This document shows positions 5,931-6,196 of a DNA stretch of 6,196 nt, in pieces. How positions within the stretch are numbered: position 1 is the stretch's first letter; every line of letters begins with the position of its first letter. Position numbers and translations under genes: made by a program. The DNA is taken from positions 1 through 6,196 of the forward strand of contig NZ_JBAHZZ010000145.1 in assembly GCF_037132785.1 (NCBI RefSeq), written 5' to 3'. The DNA comes from Flavicella sp037132785 (GTDB taxonomy: Bacteria; Bacteroidota; Bacteroidia; Flavobacteriales; Flavobacteriaceae). The notes below the pieces were generated by a model, which was not told where the DNA came from, searched no databases, and worked only from the letters and a program-made list of their open reading frames with translations.

Positions 5931-6196
5931 ATGGCAGTAAAAAAACATAGACGACTTACTCGTAAAGAAAGAGTATAAATTGAGACTCTTTTAGAAGAGA
6001 AAAAGAACAAAACATACATTGCTAAAACTCTAAATAGAGCTCGCTCTACAATTAGTAGAGCAGTTAATAAATGGGTTAAAAAAAAGACAGATAAATACGA
6101 TGCAGACCTAGCACATTGGTGTGTGAAACAAGATTATTTAAACAAAAGAAACCTTGATAAAATAAGCACCTATTCTTTACTGAAGTTTTTTGTCTA
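5931..6196 (+). pseudogene. IS30-family transposase, N-terminal part with early TAA, cut by window edge
   Basis: The ATG at 5931 begins 'MAVKKHRRLTRKERV', then TAA at 5976-5978 (codon 16), then 'IETLLEEKKNKTYIAKTLNRARSTISRAVNKWV', the helix-turn-helix that IS30 transposases use to bind their ends. The usual text 'RxQIExLL...IAxxLxRxxSTISRE' shows that the TAA replaces glutamine (CAA). The frame then continues 'YDADLAHWCVKQDYLNKRNLDKIST...KFFV' to the window edge, again as in the family. No in-frame ATG follows the stop within the window, so restart is unlikely. The DDE catalytic domain would lie beyond 6196. There is no frameshift in the visible 88 codons. Confidence 0.85.

Noticed and set aside
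1..6196. CRISPR array, tRNA, rRNA, toxin-antitoxin pair or phage-defence genes
   Set aside because: No regularly spaced repeats, tRNA-like cloverleaf segments or matching protein motifs were seen on either strand.

Overview
The window looks like a chromosomal segment from a low-GC member of the Bacteroidota, most likely the Flavobacteriia. The evidence is the AT-rich sequence, two promoter-like sites of the Bacteroidota type (TTG, 19-23 nt spacer, TAnnTTTG), SUF proteins that read like flavobacterial ones, and an exported protein with a typical 'FSQ' signal-peptide end. The genus cannot be named from the sequence alone.

The core (about 1265-5301) is a compact SUF iron-sulfur cluster assembly operon, all on the + strand: an A-type carrier protein (sufA-like), sufB, sufC and sufD. 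SufB, SufC and SufD form the scaffold complex. Sulfur enters at SufB, SufC hydrolyses ATP to drive conformational change, and the nascent cluster forms at the SufB-SufD interface. The A-type protein is thought to pass finished clusters to target proteins. All four genes look intact and every key residue checked by position is present. The cysteine desulfurase (sufS) and sulfur-transfer protein (sufE), often found after sufD in this group, are absent from the window.

Upstream of the operon is a small gene for a predicted exported, possibly outer-membrane beta-strand-rich protein (616-1143), which lacks an ATG start and contains long T tracts. Before it lies a leader-like stretch of about 200 nt with a promoter-like site, a strong ribosome-binding site leading directly into an ATG-TAA start-stop pair, and an AT-rich hairpin.

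Both flanks are insertion-sequence relics. On the left is the N-terminal part of an ISAs1-family transposase (1-291, minus) with two in-frame TGA codons. On the right, starting within a few bases of the sufD stop, are an IS5-type N-terminal fragment (+), an IS630-type C-terminal fragment (minus) and an IS30-type N-terminal part (+). Each carries at least one in-frame stop but little or no frameshifting. The order fits either nested insertions or a scar left by insertions and deletions.

No clearly new biological system is visible. The most notable points are the SUF operon cut off after sufD by layered IS relics, the nonsense codons in all four unrelated transposases, the hairpins in the sufB-sufC gap, and the unusual leader and T tracts around the exported-protein gene.
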